A stretch of DNA of 51,405 bases from Bacteroidota bacterium (lineage in GTDB: Bacteria > Bacteroidota > Bacteroidia > Chitinophagales > Chitinophagaceae): assembly GCA_014190475.1 (NCBI GenBank), contig BJGL01000008.1, positions 1-51,405 of the forward strand, read 5' to 3'. Below the pieces are notes generated by a model. The model did no database searches. It had not been told where the DNA came from and saw only the letters and a list, made by a program, of their open reading frames with translations. The position numbers and the translations under genes were made by a program. How positions within the stretch are numbered: the stretch's first letter is position 1; the number at the start of each line of letters is the position of its first letter. Shown piece by piece: positions 9,563-19,808 of the stretch.

Positions 9563-11575
9563 GTGAAAGTTTCGACCAACAAGGTAACGGGCGCTGGCCT
9601 GCTTGTAGCACTAGGAATCATTTTTGGAGACATCGGCACCTCCCCGCTTTACGTTTTTAACGCAATTATTGATAACCGTATTATTACGGAGGAACTTATT
9701 TTAGGCACGCTTTCCTGTATTATCTGGACGTTAACATTGCAGACCACATTTAAGTATGTACTCATGGTCTTGCGGGCCGATAATCGTGGTGAGGGTGGCG
9801 TTTTTTCGCTTTACGCACTAGTTAGACGTAGAAGAAAATGGCTAGTTTTTCCTGCCATGATCGGGGGTGCTGCATTGCTGGCAGATGGAATTATTACACC
9901 CCCGATCTCCATAACCTCCGCTATAGAGGGTTTAAAAGAGCTTCCTGCACTGGGTATTCGGGAAGGGAGTAACACCGTTGTAATTATTGTGATTTCTATC
10001 CTGGCCCTTTTCTTTTTCCTACAACAATTCGGCACTGCCTCCATTGGACAATTCTTTGGACCCGTTATGTTTATATGGTTCACCATGCTACTTATCCTGG
10101 GTATTACCCATGTTTTTGATGATCTTTCCATTTTCAGAGCAATCAGCCCACATTATGCTGTAGCGTTTTTACAAACCTATCCAAATGGTTTCTGGTTGCT
10201 CGGTGCAGTTTTTCTTTGTACTACAGGGGCCGAGGCCTTATATAGTGATTTAGGGCACTGCGGGAGAAATAATATTCGTATTTCTTGGATCTATGTAAAG
10301 ATTTGTTTGCTGATTAATTACTTTGGGCAAGGGGCTTCCTTATTAGCCCAGCAATATAATTTGAATGGGAAACTCACCACATTGGTAGATCTTAATTCTC
10401 CTATCACTAGTGCCATCAAAACACAGCTTCGCATTAACGCTTTCTACGATTTGATGCCACAATGGTTTATTATTCCCGGCGTTATTGTAGCTACCTCAGC
10501 TGCAATCATTGCCAGCCAGGCAATGGTGTCTGGAGCCTTTACGCTGATCAGTGAATCCATGCGTCTGAACTTATGGCCAAAACTAAAAATCCGTTATCCC
10601 TCCGAGGAGAAAGGGCAATTATTTATACCTACCATTAATATCCTAATGTTCTTAGGTTGCATAGGAGTGGTTCTATACTTCCGTAAGTCCTCCAACATGG
10701 AAGCTGCTTATGGGCTTGCTATTATTGTTACGATGCTAAGTACTACCATTCTATTTGCCAACTACTTGGTATTACATCGAATAAAAGCCACTTGGATCTA
10801 TCTATTCCTGGTGGGATACTTAACAGTTGAGATTTCCTATTTAATTGCGTTGCTAGTAAAATTTATGCATGGAGGATATATCACTCTCCTTATTGGCATA
10901 CTGATTTTTGCCGTAATGTATGTATGGTACAGAGCGAGAAAAATCAAAAATCGATATATTGAATTTGTAAGACTTGATCACTACTTAGATAAAATACAGG
11001 AGTTGAGTCGTGATGCAACCGTACCAAAATATGCAACGCACTTGGTCTATATGACCAGCGCCAATAACCCAAAAGAGATAGAGCACAAGATTATCTACTC
11101 CATACTTAATCGCAAACCTAAAAGGGCTGATATTTATTGGCTTGTCCATATTGATACTATGGATGACCCCTACACGTGCGAATATAAAGTAACACATATC
11201 ATTCCAAATGACATAATCAGGGTAGATATCCGACTTGGATTTAGGACGGAACCTCGAGTAAACCTCATGTTTAAAAAAGTAGTGGAAGAACTAGTCGCCA
11301 AACAAGAAGTCATCATAACTAGCCGATATGAGAGCTTGTCTCAAAGTAAAGTAGTAGGTGATTTTCAATTTATGGTGATGGAAAAGTACCTGAGTCAAGA
11401 CAATGAACTACCTTTTTTCGAACGAGTTATCATGAAGTTTTACTTCTGGCTCAAGGATCATAGTTTGTCCGAAGAAAAAGGGTTTGGTCTCGACCAGGCC
11501 AATGTTACTGTTGAAAAATTTCCATTGATTGTAGCGCCGGTTACCAATCTTCGTCTCAAACGCGTAGAAAAGTAA
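9563..11575 (+). CDS. kup: KUP-family potassium uptake transporter
   Basis: This is a proton-coupled potassium importer of the KUP/HAK/KT family in the inner membrane. The first helix contains the family hallmark GDIGTSPLY, near residue 24. It is followed by ADNRGEGGVFSLYAL and GGAALLADGIITPPISI, also conserved in Kup. About twelve membrane helices are followed by a cytoplasmic C-terminal domain of roughly 200 residues. At 670 residues it is slightly longer than E. coli Kup (622). The start is GTG; it places the hallmark at the usual distance from the N-terminus. Two hydrolase genes follow at 3 bases and then with a 1-base overlap, so the three probably form one transcript. Confidence 0.95.
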   Translation: MKVSTNKVTGAGLLVALGIIFGDIGTSPLYVFNAIIDNRIITEELILGTLSCIIWTLTLQTTFKYVLMVLRADNRGEGGVFSLYALVRRRRKWLVFPAMIGGAALLADGIITPPISITSAIEGLKELPALGIREGSNTVVIIVISILALFFFLQQFGTASIGQFFGPVMFIWFTMLLILGITHVFDDLSIFRAISPHYAVAFLQTYPNGFWLLGAVFLCTTGAEALYSDLGHCGRNNIRISWIYVKICLLINYFGQGASLLAQQYNLNGKLTTLVDLNSPITSAIKTQLRINAFYDLMPQWFIIPGVIVATSAAIIASQAMVSGAFTLISESMRLNLWPKLKIRYPSEEKGQLFIPTINILMFLGCIGVVLYFRKSSNMEAAYGLAIIVTMLSTTILFANYLVLHRIKATWIYLFLVGYLTVEISYLIALLVKFMHGGYITLLIGILIFAVMYVWYRARKIKNRYIEFVRLDHYLDKIQELSRDATVPKYATHLVYMTSANNPKEIEHKIIYSILNRKPKRADIYWLVHIDTMDDPYTCEYKVTHIIPNDIIRVDIRLGFRTEPRVNLMFKKVVEELVAKQEVIITSRYESLSQSKVVGDFQFMVMEKYLSQDNELPFFERVIMKFYFWLKDHSLSEEKGFGLDQANVTVEKFPLIVAPVTNLRLKRVEK

Positions 11576-11578
11576 TTT

Positions 11579-12370
11579 ATGATGCCCACATTATTGTGGT
11601 ATATCCTGGGGGGGCTACTCCTTCTCTCTGTACTGGCCTATCTACTACAGGAAAAATTTATTTTTCGTCCTGAAATATTAAAAGCAGATTTTGCTTTTAA
11701 ATACGAGATTCCTTTTCGGGAATATTTTTTTGACAGTGCCCCAGGTGTACGAATCAATGGACTTCACTTTTACCGGGATCATCCCAAAGGACTGATTCTT
11801 TATTTCCATGGGAATACGCGTAGTATCAAGGGATGGGCACGTTATGCAAAAGATTTTTATCGATATGATTACGACGTGGTATTGGTGGACTACAGAGGTT
11901 TTGGGAAAAGCACTGGCAAACGAAATGAGAAAGAGATGCTCAAGGATATGCAATACGTATATGAACAGTTACGAAATAAATATCCAGAGGACCATTTAAT
12001 CGTTTACGGAAGAAGTTTAGGCAGTGGCTTTGCAACAAAAATTGCATCAGATAATAATCCACGTTACCTCATTTTAGATGCCCCCTATTTTAATTTTAAA
12101 AAAGTAATTGAACGATTTTTACCATTTTTACCCGTCCGGTTGGTGTTACGTTATCACTTGCGATCCGACAAATGGCTGCCGCTGGTTAAGTGCCACACGT
12201 ATATCATACATGGTACCAAAGACAAACTCATTCCGATCCGGCATAGCATAGCACTACAAGCACAACACCCCCGTAAAACAACCTTGATTCGAATAGAAGG
12301 GGGCGGGCATAATAATCTGCCCTCCTTTGACGAGTATCATAATTTTATTCGTGATATTTTAAAATACTAA
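11579..12370 (+). CDS. Membrane-anchored alpha/beta hydrolase (first of a tandem pair)
   Basis: This 263-residue serine hydrolase has an N-terminal hydrophobic anchor (about 5-23) and an alpha/beta fold resembling the ABHD12/ABHD17/FrsA-like group. The oxyanion segment is LYFHGNTRS. The nucleophile S146 is in the elbow GRSLGSG, with the likely acid D215 in HGTKDKLIP and H244 in GGGHNNL. VDYRGFGKS precedes the nucleophile as in the family. The substrate is unknown; lipid or peptide esters are plausible. The gene starts 3 bases after kup, and an ATG ATG pair at 11579/11582 leaves the exact start open. Its stop overlaps the start of the homologous downstream gene by one base, suggesting tandem duplication. 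Confidence 0.85.
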   Translation: MMPTLLWYILGGLLLLSVLAYLLQEKFIFRPEILKADFAFKYEIPFREYFFDSAPGVRINGLHFYRDHPKGLILYFHGNTRSIKGWARYAKDFYRYDYDVVLVDYRGFGKSTGKRNEKEMLKDMQYVYEQLRNKYPEDHLIVYGRSLGSGFATKIASDNNPRYLILDAPYFNFKKVIERFLPFLPVRLVLRYHLRSDKWLPLVKCHTYIIHGTKDKLIPIRHSIALQAQHPRKTTLIRIEGGGHNNLPSFDEYHNFIRDILKY

Positions 12371-13194
12371 TGGCAGCCAAAACACTTTTCAATAAAATTG
12401 CTCAGTGGAGAAAACCGATTGGTTGGCTACTGCTTCTCTACCTTTTGCTCGGATGGATTTTTTATGCCAATCAGGAGCGATTTATTTTTCAAGCCCGTGT
12501 TATCAAGCATGATCAACAATTAAACATTACAGCTCCACACGAAGAAATCACTATTCCTATTGACCAGGAGGATACTCTTCATATGGTCCGATTTAAAACA
12601 AAACAAAACCCAGCCCGTGGAGTAGTGCTTTATTTTCATGGCAACCGAGAAAATATAGAATGGTATGCCCCCCAAGCAGATTTATTTACACAGGAAGGAT
12701 ATGAAGTGTTAATGATGGATTACCCAGGCTATGGAAAAAGCAGAGGTGAAAGATCGGAGTCTAAGATTTATCAATGGGCAGCCTGGGTTTATCAGCTAGC
12801 GCGAAAAAAATATGAACCGAACCAAATTATTTTATACGGGAAAAGCTTGGGAACGGGGGTTGCTGCACAGCTTGCGTCAAAAAAAGATTGCAACCAACTG
12901 ATTTTAGAAACACCCTACACTAATTTTTCGGCTGTTTTCTCTTACTATATGCCGATTTATCCATTTAATACGTTGCTGCACTACCAGTTTCCAACGGCAC
13001 AATATCTAGAAAAAGTAGAGGCCCCTATCCGAATAGTACACGGCACAAGTGATTTTGTGATTGCGCACCAGCAATCCATAAAATTGACAAAAAGAAAAAA
13101 AGGGATAGCGTTACTTCTTGTCCAAGGCGGATCACATAATAATCTGTTTGATTTCAAACAAACCAGAGCCGCTTTGAAAAACTGGCTTTTGTAA
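12370..13194 (+). CDS. Membrane-anchored alpha/beta hydrolase (second of a tandem pair)
   Basis: This is a paralogue of the preceding gene, 274 residues, with an N-terminal membrane helix (about 17-33) followed by FYANQERFIF, comparable to LLQEKFIF in its neighbour. The catalytic set is intact: LYFHGNREN for the oxyanion hole, S159 in GKSLGTG, D228 in HGTSDFVIA and H256 in GGSHNNL. The pair share layout and motifs but have diverged clearly in sequence, so the duplication is not recent. ATG at 12370 overlaps the preceding TAA. It converges on the LD-carboxypeptidase with a 2-base gap. The substrate is not predictable from sequence. Confidence 0.85.
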   Translation: MAAKTLFNKIAQWRKPIGWLLLLYLLLGWIFYANQERFIFQARVIKHDQQLNITAPHEEITIPIDQEDTLHMVRFKTKQNPARGVVLYFHGNRENIEWYAPQADLFTQEGYEVLMMDYPGYGKSRGERSESKIYQWAAWVYQLARKKYEPNQIILYGKSLGTGVAAQLASKKDCNQLILETPYTNFSAVFSYYMPIYPFNTLLHYQFPTAQYLEKVEAPIRIVHGTSDFVIAHQQSIKLTKRKKGIALLLVQGGSHNNLFDFKQTRAALKNWLL

Positions 13195-13196
13195 GA

Positions 13197-14102
13197 TTAC
13201 TCTGCTAAAAGTGATCCCGTAGCATCCACGCGTAAACTGTAAGTAGCGCCCACTTTTAAGGCTACATTTCTTTCGGTATGGCTCACCGGAAAATCATAGC
13301 AAACTGGATAAGTATATTCAGCCACGGCGTCCTGAATAATCTCATAAGCCGTTTTACCAAATGGACGCTCGGTATCCTTACATTCAGTAAAGCCCCCCAC
13401 AATTAACCCGGCAAGTGACCGCAACTTTCCGCTTCTTTTATATTGATAAAGCATCCGGTCTATATTATATAATTGTTCTCCGATATCCTCAATAAACAGG
13501 ATTTTACCTTCCGTATCCATATCGGAAGAAGTCCCTACCAAATGGGCCAGTAAAGCCAAATTACCACCCACGAGCGGTGCAGTAACGGCTCCCAATCTAT
13601 TAAATGCGTGATCAGGCCCTGAACAGGCAGAGCTAATTCCTTCCAACGCTTCGCGCAAAGACTGAATATATTCACTTTTCCATCCCTCCCCATTAAAGGC
13701 TGTAGCCATGGGAGCATGTAGTGTTACAATTTGGTGATGCCGATGTATATGTGCATGTAGCACGGTTATATCACTATAACCAATAATCCATTTTGGAGAC
13801 TCAATAAACTTTGAGAAATCAAGCTGCTCAATAATCCGACCAGTTCCATAGCCACCACGACCACATAAAATTGCATGTACCGCAGGATCGTCCAACATTC
13901 TTTGTAAATCAGTCAAACGTTCCTGATCAGTTCCGGAAAAATAAGTGGATGAATTACCTCCAATCGTTGAACCCTGCATTACACGATAACCCCATTGCGC
14001 CAGCACGGCTACACAGGTTTGGATAGAAGAAGCTGGTAAATAACCAGCGGGACAAACTATTCCAATGGTATTTCCAGGTTTTAAATAGGCGGGTGTTATC
14101 AT
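13197..14102 (-). CDS. ldcA: LD-carboxypeptidase (S66 family, LdcA/MccF-like)
   Basis: Members of peptidase family S66 cleave the L,D bond to the terminal D-alanine of tetrapeptide murein fragments during cell-wall recycling; the related MccF enzymes detoxify microcin C. The 301-residue protein begins KPGNTIGIVCPAG, has the family GRGGYG loop, and contains the expected triad: S110 in GYSDIT, E205 in IEDIGE and H275 in VSHTE. No signal peptide is present, consistent with a cytoplasmic recycling enzyme. I chose the ATG at 14102. A longer frame to 14189 would run into the metG coding region and lacks similarity. metG is divergent. A one-mismatch -7 box (TACCTTTA) lies at 14116-14123. Confidence 0.9.
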   Translation of the reverse strand: MITPAYLKPGNTIGIVCPAGYLPASSIQTCVAVLAQWGYRVMQGSTIGGNSSTYFSGTDQERLTDLQRMLDDPAVHAILCGRGGYGTGRIIEQLDFSKFIESPKWIIGYSDITVLHAHIHRHHQIVTLHAPMATAFNGEGWKSEYIQSLREALEGISSACSGPDHAFNRLGAVTAPLVGGNLALLAHLVGTSSDMDTEGKILFIEDIGEQLYNIDRMLYQYKRSGKLRSLAGLIVGGFTECKDTERPFGKTAYEIIQDAVAEYTYPVCYDFPVSHTERNVALKVGATYSLRVDATGSLLAE

Positions 14103-14138
14103 GCGTACAATACCATAAAGGTAATGCCTGCATTGTAT

Positions 14139-14169
14139 TTTGGGCAAGCCTTGGTTTCCGGTATTTTTG
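14139..14169 (+). promoter_or_regulatory. Predicted metG promoter (-33 TTTG, -7 TATTTTTG)
   Basis: TTTG at 14139-14142, a 19-base spacer and TATTTTTG at 14162-14169 form a full match to the Bacteroidota promoter consensus. Only 6 bases separate the -7 box from the metG ATG at 14176, implying a leaderless or nearly leaderless mRNA. This is the best promoter in the window. Confidence 0.78.
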
Positions 14170-14175
14170 CACCAC

Positions 14176-16302
14176 ATGTCTACTCCCAAACGATACCTGG
14201 TTACTTCTGCATTGCCTTATGCAAACGGCCTGAAACATATCGGACATCTTGCCGGTGCTTATATTCCTGCCGATATCTATGTTCGGTATTTACGTGCACA
14301 AAAAAGGGATGTGGTTTTTGTTTGTGGCAGCGACGAACATGGCACCGCCATTCCAATACAGGCAAAAAAAGAGGGATCAACACCGCAGCAAATCATTGAC
14401 AAATATCACCAGGCCCTTAAAGAAGATTTTGAAGCCCTTTCGGTAAGCTTTGATATTTATCACCGAACCAGTGAGCCACTGCATCACCAAACGGCTGCAG
14501 AATTTTTTACCCATTTACATGAAAAAGGTGCGCTGCAGACGCAGGAGTCAGAGCAGTATTACGACGAAGCCTCTAAAACTTTTTTAGCAGATCGATACAT
14601 AAAAGGCACCTGCCCACATTGTAAAAGTGATCGAGCGTATGGAGATCAATGTGAAACCTGTGGCCGCACACTCAGCCCAGACGAATTAATCAATCCGCTC
14701 AGTACCCTCAGTGGAGAAACTCCGCAAAAGAAAAAAACTACGCACTGGTATTTACCATTGAATGAACATGAGGCATTTTTAAGAGAATGGATTTTAGGAG
14801 AGCATGGCAAAGATTGGCGTCCCACCGTGGTAGGGCAATGTAAAAGCTGGATTGAAGGCGGCTTGCAACCACGTGCCGTAACCAGGGACTTGGACTGGGG
14901 TGTAAAACTACCTGACGCTATCCCGGGAGGTGCTGGAAAAGTTTTATACGTTTGGTTTGATGCGCCAATTGGGTATATCAGTGCAACCAAGCAATGGGCA
15001 CTGGATCATGGGAAAGACTGGACGCCATACTGGAAGGATAAAGAAACCAAACTGGTGCATTTCATTGGAAAGGATAATATTGTATTCCATTGTATCATTT
15101 TCCCCGTGATGTTAAAATTGCATGGATACATCTTACCAGATCAAGTTCCCGCCAATGAGTTTCTAAATCTAGAAGGAGACAAGATGAGTACCAGTCGTAA
15201 CTGGAAGCTCGATATGCGTGACTATATCCATGATTTTGTGAAGGCTGAAAATGGAGGAGGGCAATGCGTTGACATGCTACGTTATTACCTGACTCAAATT
15301 GCTCCCGAAACCAAGGACAGTGAGTTCACCTGGAAAGGATATCAGGATGCCGTGAATAGTGAACTGGTTGCCATCTTTGGCAATTTTGTAAATCGCACCT
15401 GGGTGCTGATGCATAAGCTATGTAATGGAAAAGTTCCGCACTTGCATCCGGCACTATTTGACGAAAATGAAAATGCGCTCATCCAAGAAATACAGGGAGC
15501 ACCCGCGCGAATTAGTGAATTAATTGAACAATATAAATTCAGGGAGGCCTTATTTGAAGTAATTGACCTTGCGCGAAAAGGGAATCAATACATGCAGAAA
15601 AGGGAACCCTGGATGCTTGCAAAAAAAACGGATACAGATCCCACTGCACAACAACAGATTGATAATTGTCTGCATCTATGTTTGCAACTGACTGCTAATC
15701 TAACCATCTTGATCAATCCCTTTTTGCCTAACACTGCCCTTACGCTCTTGCACATGATGAAGGTGGTAGATCGTATGCTGGATTGGGAAAATGCGGGAAG
15801 TCTTAAATTATTGAATGCTGGATATCCACTTCGTGCTCCTCAGTTACTGTTCAGAAAAATTGAAGATGCGGAAGTAACCTTACAAATTGAAAAACTTCAA
15901 AAAGGAATGACAAATCCAATCGCTACCCCAGCCTCTCCAGCTTTGCCTGAAAAAAATAATACAGCAACCAATAAACCGGTTATTCAATACGAAGATTTTG
16001 CAAAACTTGAATTACGATCTGGAATCATTCGTAAAGCAGAAAAAGTTGAGAAGGCTGACAAGCTGCTAAAATTAGAAGTTGAATTGCAGGGAGAGATTCG
16101 TACCATCGTGAGTGGCATTGCTGAACACTACCAACCCTCCGATATTATTGACAAACAAGTAACCGTTGTCTGCAACCTGGCTCCCCGGAAAATGCGGGGA
16201 ATCGAAAGCAACGGAATGATACTCATGGCTACGGATAGGAATGGGAAACTCCATTTTGTTCATCCGGAGCACCCCATCGAGCCGGGTTCCCTTATTAGCT
16301 AA
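14176..16302 (+). CDS. metG: Methionyl-tRNA synthetase
   Basis: MetG charges tRNA-Met in the cytoplasm. It is a class I synthetase with the HIGH motif at residues 21-24 and a KMSKS-type loop reading KMSTS at 336-340. The zinc-binding cysteines are C146, C149, C159 and C162 in a CPHC...CETC knuckle. The C-terminal 100 residues (about 605-708) form an EMAP-II/Trbp111-like tRNA-binding domain with YEDFAKLELRSG and NLAPRKMRGIESNGM, typical of dimeric bacterial MetRS. I use the ATG at 14176 (MSTPKRYLVTSALPYANG, 708 residues). Starting at 14140 would add 12 residues encoded by the promoter itself. Confidence 0.97.
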   Translation: MSTPKRYLVTSALPYANGLKHIGHLAGAYIPADIYVRYLRAQKRDVVFVCGSDEHGTAIPIQAKKEGSTPQQIIDKYHQALKEDFEALSVSFDIYHRTSEPLHHQTAAEFFTHLHEKGALQTQESEQYYDEASKTFLADRYIKGTCPHCKSDRAYGDQCETCGRTLSPDELINPLSTLSGETPQKKKTTHWYLPLNEHEAFLREWILGEHGKDWRPTVVGQCKSWIEGGLQPRAVTRDLDWGVKLPDAIPGGAGKVLYVWFDAPIGYISATKQWALDHGKDWTPYWKDKETKLVHFIGKDNIVFHCIIFPVMLKLHGYILPDQVPANEFLNLEGDKMSTSRNWKLDMRDYIHDFVKAENGGGQCVDMLRYYLTQIAPETKDSEFTWKGYQDAVNSELVAIFGNFVNRTWVLMHKLCNGKVPHLHPALFDENENALIQEIQGAPARISELIEQYKFREALFEVIDLARKGNQYMQKREPWMLAKKTDTDPTAQQQIDNCLHLCLQLTANLTILINPFLPNTALTLLHMMKVVDRMLDWENAGSLKLLNAGYPLRAPQLLFRKIEDAEVTLQIEKLQKGMTNPIATPASPALPEKNNTATNKPVIQYEDFAKLELRSGIIRKAEKVEKADKLLKLEVELQGEIRTIVSGIAEHYQPSDIIDKQVTVVCNLAPRKMRGIESNGMILMATDRNGKLHFVHPEHPIEPGSLIS

Positions 16303-16378
16303 ACTTTATTGTTTTAAGCTCCCACTAAATGGGCTAACTTAGAAAGAGTAAATTAGTTGCATAACTAACTATTTGGCT

Positions 16379-18760
16379 ATGAAGAAGCGATTTATAAAAA
16401 AAGTAGCAGTATTAGGAAGTGGAGTCATGGGATCTCGGATTGCCTGTCATTTTGCAGGCACCGGACATGAAGTGTTATTATTGGATATTGTACCCAAAGA
16501 CTTACCCGCTGATGCACCCGCAGCCTTGAAAAATAAAGTGGTGAATGACGCCTTACAAGCAACGGTAAAGTCCTCCCCATCCCCGTTATTTGAAAAGCAA
16601 TTTGTAAAAAATATTAAGACCGGAAATTTTGAGGATAACCTCAACGAGGTTGCACAAGTTGATTGGATCATTGAAGTGGTGATTGAACAATTAGAAATAA
16701 AAAAACAATTATTTGACAAAGTTGAACAGTTTCGAAAACCCGGTACTCTAATCAGTTCCAACACCTCCGGTATTCCCATTCACTCGATGCTGGAAGCACG
16801 TAGTGAGGATTTTAAAAAACACTTCTTGGGTACGCATTTTTTTAATCCTCCCCGCTATCTGCGTTTATTAGAAATTATTCCCACTCCTTATACAGATCCT
16901 ACAATCGTAGATTTTCTCTTATCCTATGGAGACAAGCAGCTGGGTAAAACTACAGTACTCTGTAAAGACACGCCTGCATTTATTGCTAATCGAATTGGGG
17001 TTTTTAGCATGATGGCCATCATGCATATAAAAGAAAATCTAAACTTAAGCATTGACGAAATTGATGCGCTAACCGGGCCTGTAATTGGAAGGCCCAAGTC
17101 AGCCACCTTTCGAACTGCAGATGTTGTTGGTATTGATACATTGGTTAAAGTAGCACAGGGAGTTGCCTTAAATTGTCCGAACGATGAATCCCGACATTTA
17201 TTCAATATTCCAGCCTGGCTTGAAAAAATGGTTGCCAACCAATGGCTGGGAGATAAAACGGGAAAAGGATTTTTTCAAAAAACCAAAACAAAAGAAGGGA
17301 AAAAAGAAATTCTTACACTCGACCTCAACACGCTGGAATATAAACCAAGACAAAAACCAAAATTTGCCTCACTGGATGCCGCAAAACTACTAGAAGATTT
17401 ACCTAGCCGCATCAAATTGCTACATAACGCAACGGATAAAGCCGGTGACTTTTTTCAACAACTACATGCCCATCTATTTTCATATATCGCTCTTCGCATT
17501 CCTGAAATCAGCGATGAACTTTATCGAGTGGATGATGCGATGAAGGCTGGCTTTGGCTGGGAAATTGGAGCGTTTGAAACCTGGGACTTATTAGGTGTTG
17601 AAGCATTGATCAAAACCATAAAGAAATACCAACTTCCCCTCGCACCCTGGGTAGAAAAAATGGTGACAGCCGGTTACACGCAGTTTTACAAAATCGAAAA
17701 TGGACAACGCAGTTGCTACGACCCCCTATCTAATCAATACAAACCACTTCCCGGCGGAAATGATTTTTTATTGCTTAGTCATCGACAGGATAAAATAGTG
17801 TGGACCAATGCCAGTTGCAAGTTGGTTGACTTGGGCGATGAAGTTTTGGGACTACAATGGAATACTAAAATGGGAAGTATCGGTGGAGAAGTGCTAGCAG
17901 GTATTCAAACAGCGATAGAAAAAGCGGAAGCCAACTATAAAGGACTAGTGATTGCAAATGAAGGAGCTAATTTTTCTGCAGGCGCCAACGTTGGGATGAT
18001 CTTTATGCTGGCGGCTGAACAAGAATTTGATGAGTTGAATTTGGCCATTCGATATTTTCAACAGACCATGATGCGGGTACGCTATTCGAATGTTCCAGTG
18101 GTAGTAGCTCCACATGGTTTGACGCTGGGCGGTGGATGTGAATTAAATTTACATGCGGACCAGTGTTTTCCTGCTGCGGAAACTTACACAGGACTCGTGG
18201 AGTTGGGGGTAGGTCTTATTCCAGGTGGAGGTGGAACAAAAGAGTTTGTATTGCGTGCGGGTAAGGAAATACATCCGGATGAACCTGAGTTTAATACATT
18301 GAAAAGCAGATTCATGACCATTGCCACTGCAAAAGTGGGAACCTCAGCTCATGAGGCATTTTCGCTTGGAATCTATAGAAAAGGTGTTGATGAGATAGTA
18401 CTCAATCCAAGTCGTAGAATTGCCAGTGCCAAACAAGCCGTATTGCAGTTACAGCAAGCAGGCTATACAAGACCGCTGGAGGAAACGGCTATTCCCGTAC
18501 TAGGACGTGCAGGGCTTGGGCCTTTACTTGCAGGAATTCACGCCATGAAAACAGCCGGATATGCTACAGCACATGATGCGTTAGTAGCAAGAAAATTAGC
18601 TTCGGTGATGTGTGGGGGCGACTTGAGTGAAGCAACTACTGTTAACGAACAATATTTGCTTGACTTGGAAAGAGAAGCCTTCCTTTCGCTGTGTGGCGAG
18701 AAAAAAACATTAGAACGAATTCAAAGTGTATTGACAAGTGGAAGACCAATTCGAAACTAA
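16379..18760 (+). CDS. fadN: FadN-type 3-hydroxyacyl-CoA dehydrogenase / enoyl-CoA hydratase
   Basis: This is a bifunctional beta-oxidation enzyme of 793 residues with the domain order of B. subtilis FadN, dehydrogenase first, the reverse of E. coli FadB. The NAD-binding loop is GSGVMG at 13-18, the catalytic-histidine region is GTHFFNPP (H153), and a second dehydrogenase C-terminal segment is seen near [15 protein letters not shown]. The C-terminal crotonase domain has FSAGANV and [14 protein letters not shown] for the oxyanion hole and a glutamate in [13 protein letters not shown]. The ATG at 16379 is preferred over the in-frame TTG at 16373, which is part of a -7-like box. FadA thiolase and FadE partners are not nearby. 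It converges on the epimerase gene with shared CTAA. Confidence 0.92.
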   Translation: MKKRFIKKVAVLGSGVMGSRIACHFAGTGHEVLLLDIVPKDLPADAPAALKNKVVNDALQATVKSSPSPLFEKQFVKNIKTGNFEDNLNEVAQVDWIIEVVIEQLEIKKQLFDKVEQFRKPGTLISSNTSGIPIHSMLEARSEDFKKHFLGTHFFNPPRYLRLLEIIPTPYTDPTIVDFLLSYGDKQLGKTTVLCKDTPAFIANRIGVFSMMAIMHIKENLNLSIDEIDALTGPVIGRPKSATFRTADVVGIDTLVKVAQGVALNCPNDESRHLFNIPAWLEKMVANQWLGDKTGKGFFQKTKTKEGKKEILTLDLNTLEYKPRQKPKFASLDAAKLLEDLPSRIKLLHNATDKAGDFFQQLHAHLFSYIALRIPEISDELYRVDDAMKAGFGWEIGAFETWDLLGVEALIKTIKKYQLPLAPWVEKMVTAGYTQFYKIENGQRSCYDPLSNQYKPLPGGNDFLLLSHRQDKIVWTNASCKLVDLGDEVLGLQWNTKMGSIGGEVLAGIQTAIEKAEANYKGLVIANEGANFSAGANVGMIFMLAAEQEFDELNLAIRYFQQTMMRVRYSNVPVVVAPHGLTLGGGCELNLHADQCFPAAETYTGLVELGVGLIPGGGGTKEFVLRAGKEIHPDEPEFNTLKSRFMTIATAKVGTSAHEAFSLGIYRKGVDEIVLNPSRRIASAKQAVLQLQQAGYTRPLEETAIPVLGRAGLGPLLAGIHAMKTAGYATAHDALVARKLASVMCGGDLSEATTVNEQYLLDLEREAFLSLCGEKKTLERIQSVLTSGRPIRN

Positions 18761-19683
18761 ATAAAGGAGGCCAGGGCGGATTGAATGACCGGGTAACGAA
18801 ACTGAAACCCCGTATTCAAAATCTTTTTGGCACTGACTGTAGTGCTTTTTAATACTTCCACACTCATCTCTCCCATTATTAATTGTAATAAAAGTGCAGG
18901 AACACGAAATGGAATAAAATAGTTACGTTGGAGTTTTGCCAGGGTAATGATTAGTTCTTGATTGGTGACCGGAGCCGGCGCTACTGCATTGTAGATTCCG
19001 TTTAATCCATCAGATTTAATAGCATATTCAACTAACGCAACTAAATCCTCAATATGAATCCAACTGATTTTTTGTTTACCAGTTCCCAAAACGGTAGCGA
19101 TTCCCCATCGAAGGGGCTTCATAAATTCTCGTAAGGCTCCCCCTTCGGGTGACAATACAATGCCTATCCGAAGTGTTACAACACGTACGCCAAGTTTCGC
19201 TATGGCAGCCGTACTGTTTTCCCAATCCTTACAAGTAGTGCCTAAAAAATCTTGATATGCAGGCGCCTCTTCCGAAAATGCCCCCGCTTTTTCCTGATCG
19301 GGTCCATACCATCCAATAGCGGAAGCGTTCACCACTGATTTAACATGATGCGAATATTGCTGAAGTGCTTGCACAATACAGGCACCCGCTTTTACTCGAC
19401 TGTCTCGTATATCCTTTTTACGGGATGAACTCCAACGTTGATCAGCCACACCCGCTCCAGCCAAATTAATGATATGATCGGCTGTTATCAACACAGTGGC
19501 ATCTATAAAGTGTTGATCAGGATTCCAATAGGAATAAATGAGATGAGGATTGTTAGAATGGTCTGTTTGGGTGAGTGATTTATTTCTTGTCAATACAATT
19601 ACACGATATCCTTTTCCCAATAAATGACTGGTCAAGGCCTTACCCACTAGTCCTGTTCCTCCCGTAATTAAAATAGTTTCCAT
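18757..19683 (-). CDS. TIGR01777-family NAD(P)-dependent epimerase/dehydratase
   Basis: This is an extended short-chain dehydrogenase-type protein of 308 residues, similar to E. coli YfcH. The dinucleotide-binding loop is TGGTGLVG near the N-terminus. [12 protein letters not shown] and SAIGWYG are conserved family patches. The C-terminal segment around [23 protein letters not shown] corresponds to the DUF1731 extension. The physiological substrate is unknown; some relatives have been linked to cell division (SulA-like annotation) without good evidence. The start at 19683 gives METILITGG directly. A longer frame to 19755 would cover the -7 box and the ftsZ terminator. It lies downstream of that terminator, so it is probably transcribed on its own. 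Confidence 0.85.
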   Translation of the reverse strand: METILITGGTGLVGKALTSHLLGKGYRVIVLTRNKSLTQTDHSNNPHLIYSYWNPDQHFIDATVLITADHIINLAGAGVADQRWSSSRKKDIRDSRVKAGACIVQALQQYSHHVKSVVNASAIGWYGPDQEKAGAFSEEAPAYQDFLGTTCKDWENSTAAIAKLGVRVVTLRIGIVLSPEGGALREFMKPLRWGIATVLGTGKQKISWIHIEDLVALVEYAIKSDGLNGIYNAVAPAPVTNQELIITLAKLQRNYFIPFRVPALLLQLIMGEMSVEVLKSTTVSAKKILNTGFQFRYPVIQSALASFI

Positions 19684-19692
19684 AGTAGGCCG

Positions 19693-19700
19693 CAAAGGTA
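19693..19700 (-). promoter_or_regulatory. Predicted -7 box for the epimerase gene
   Basis: The minus strand reads TACCTTTG followed by CGGC, a perfect TAnnTTTG box ending 9 bases before the ATG at 19683. It lies just past the division-cluster terminator, consistent with an independent transcript. A -33 TTG is not evident at the expected distance. Confidence 0.6.
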
Positions 19701-19721
19701 CAAGGGTTGAAGGTGCTGGAT

Positions 19722-19750
19722 AAAAAAACCTCCCGGCCAAAACCGGGAGG
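19722..19750 (-). terminator. Intrinsic terminator of the division/cell-wall operon
   Basis: CCTCCCGG (19729-19736) and CCGGGAGG (19743-19750) form a perfect 8-base GC-rich stem with a 6-base loop. Read on the minus strand it is followed by seven T residues (19722-19728). It lies about 60 bases beyond the ftsZ stop. A weaker hairpin with one wobble pair lies between it and ftsZ (about 19776-19803). Confidence 0.9.
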
Positions 19751-19808
19751 AACAACTAAAAACAGACCGACTTAAGTCACTTCACACTTTCGGGTGAGGT
19801 GAGCCTCT

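Noticed and set aside
16311-16346. Possible terminator hairpin after metG (TAAG...CCCA/TGGG...CTTA)
   Set aside because: The stem is interrupted by mismatches and bulges and no T-run follows, so it is not supported as an intrinsic terminator.
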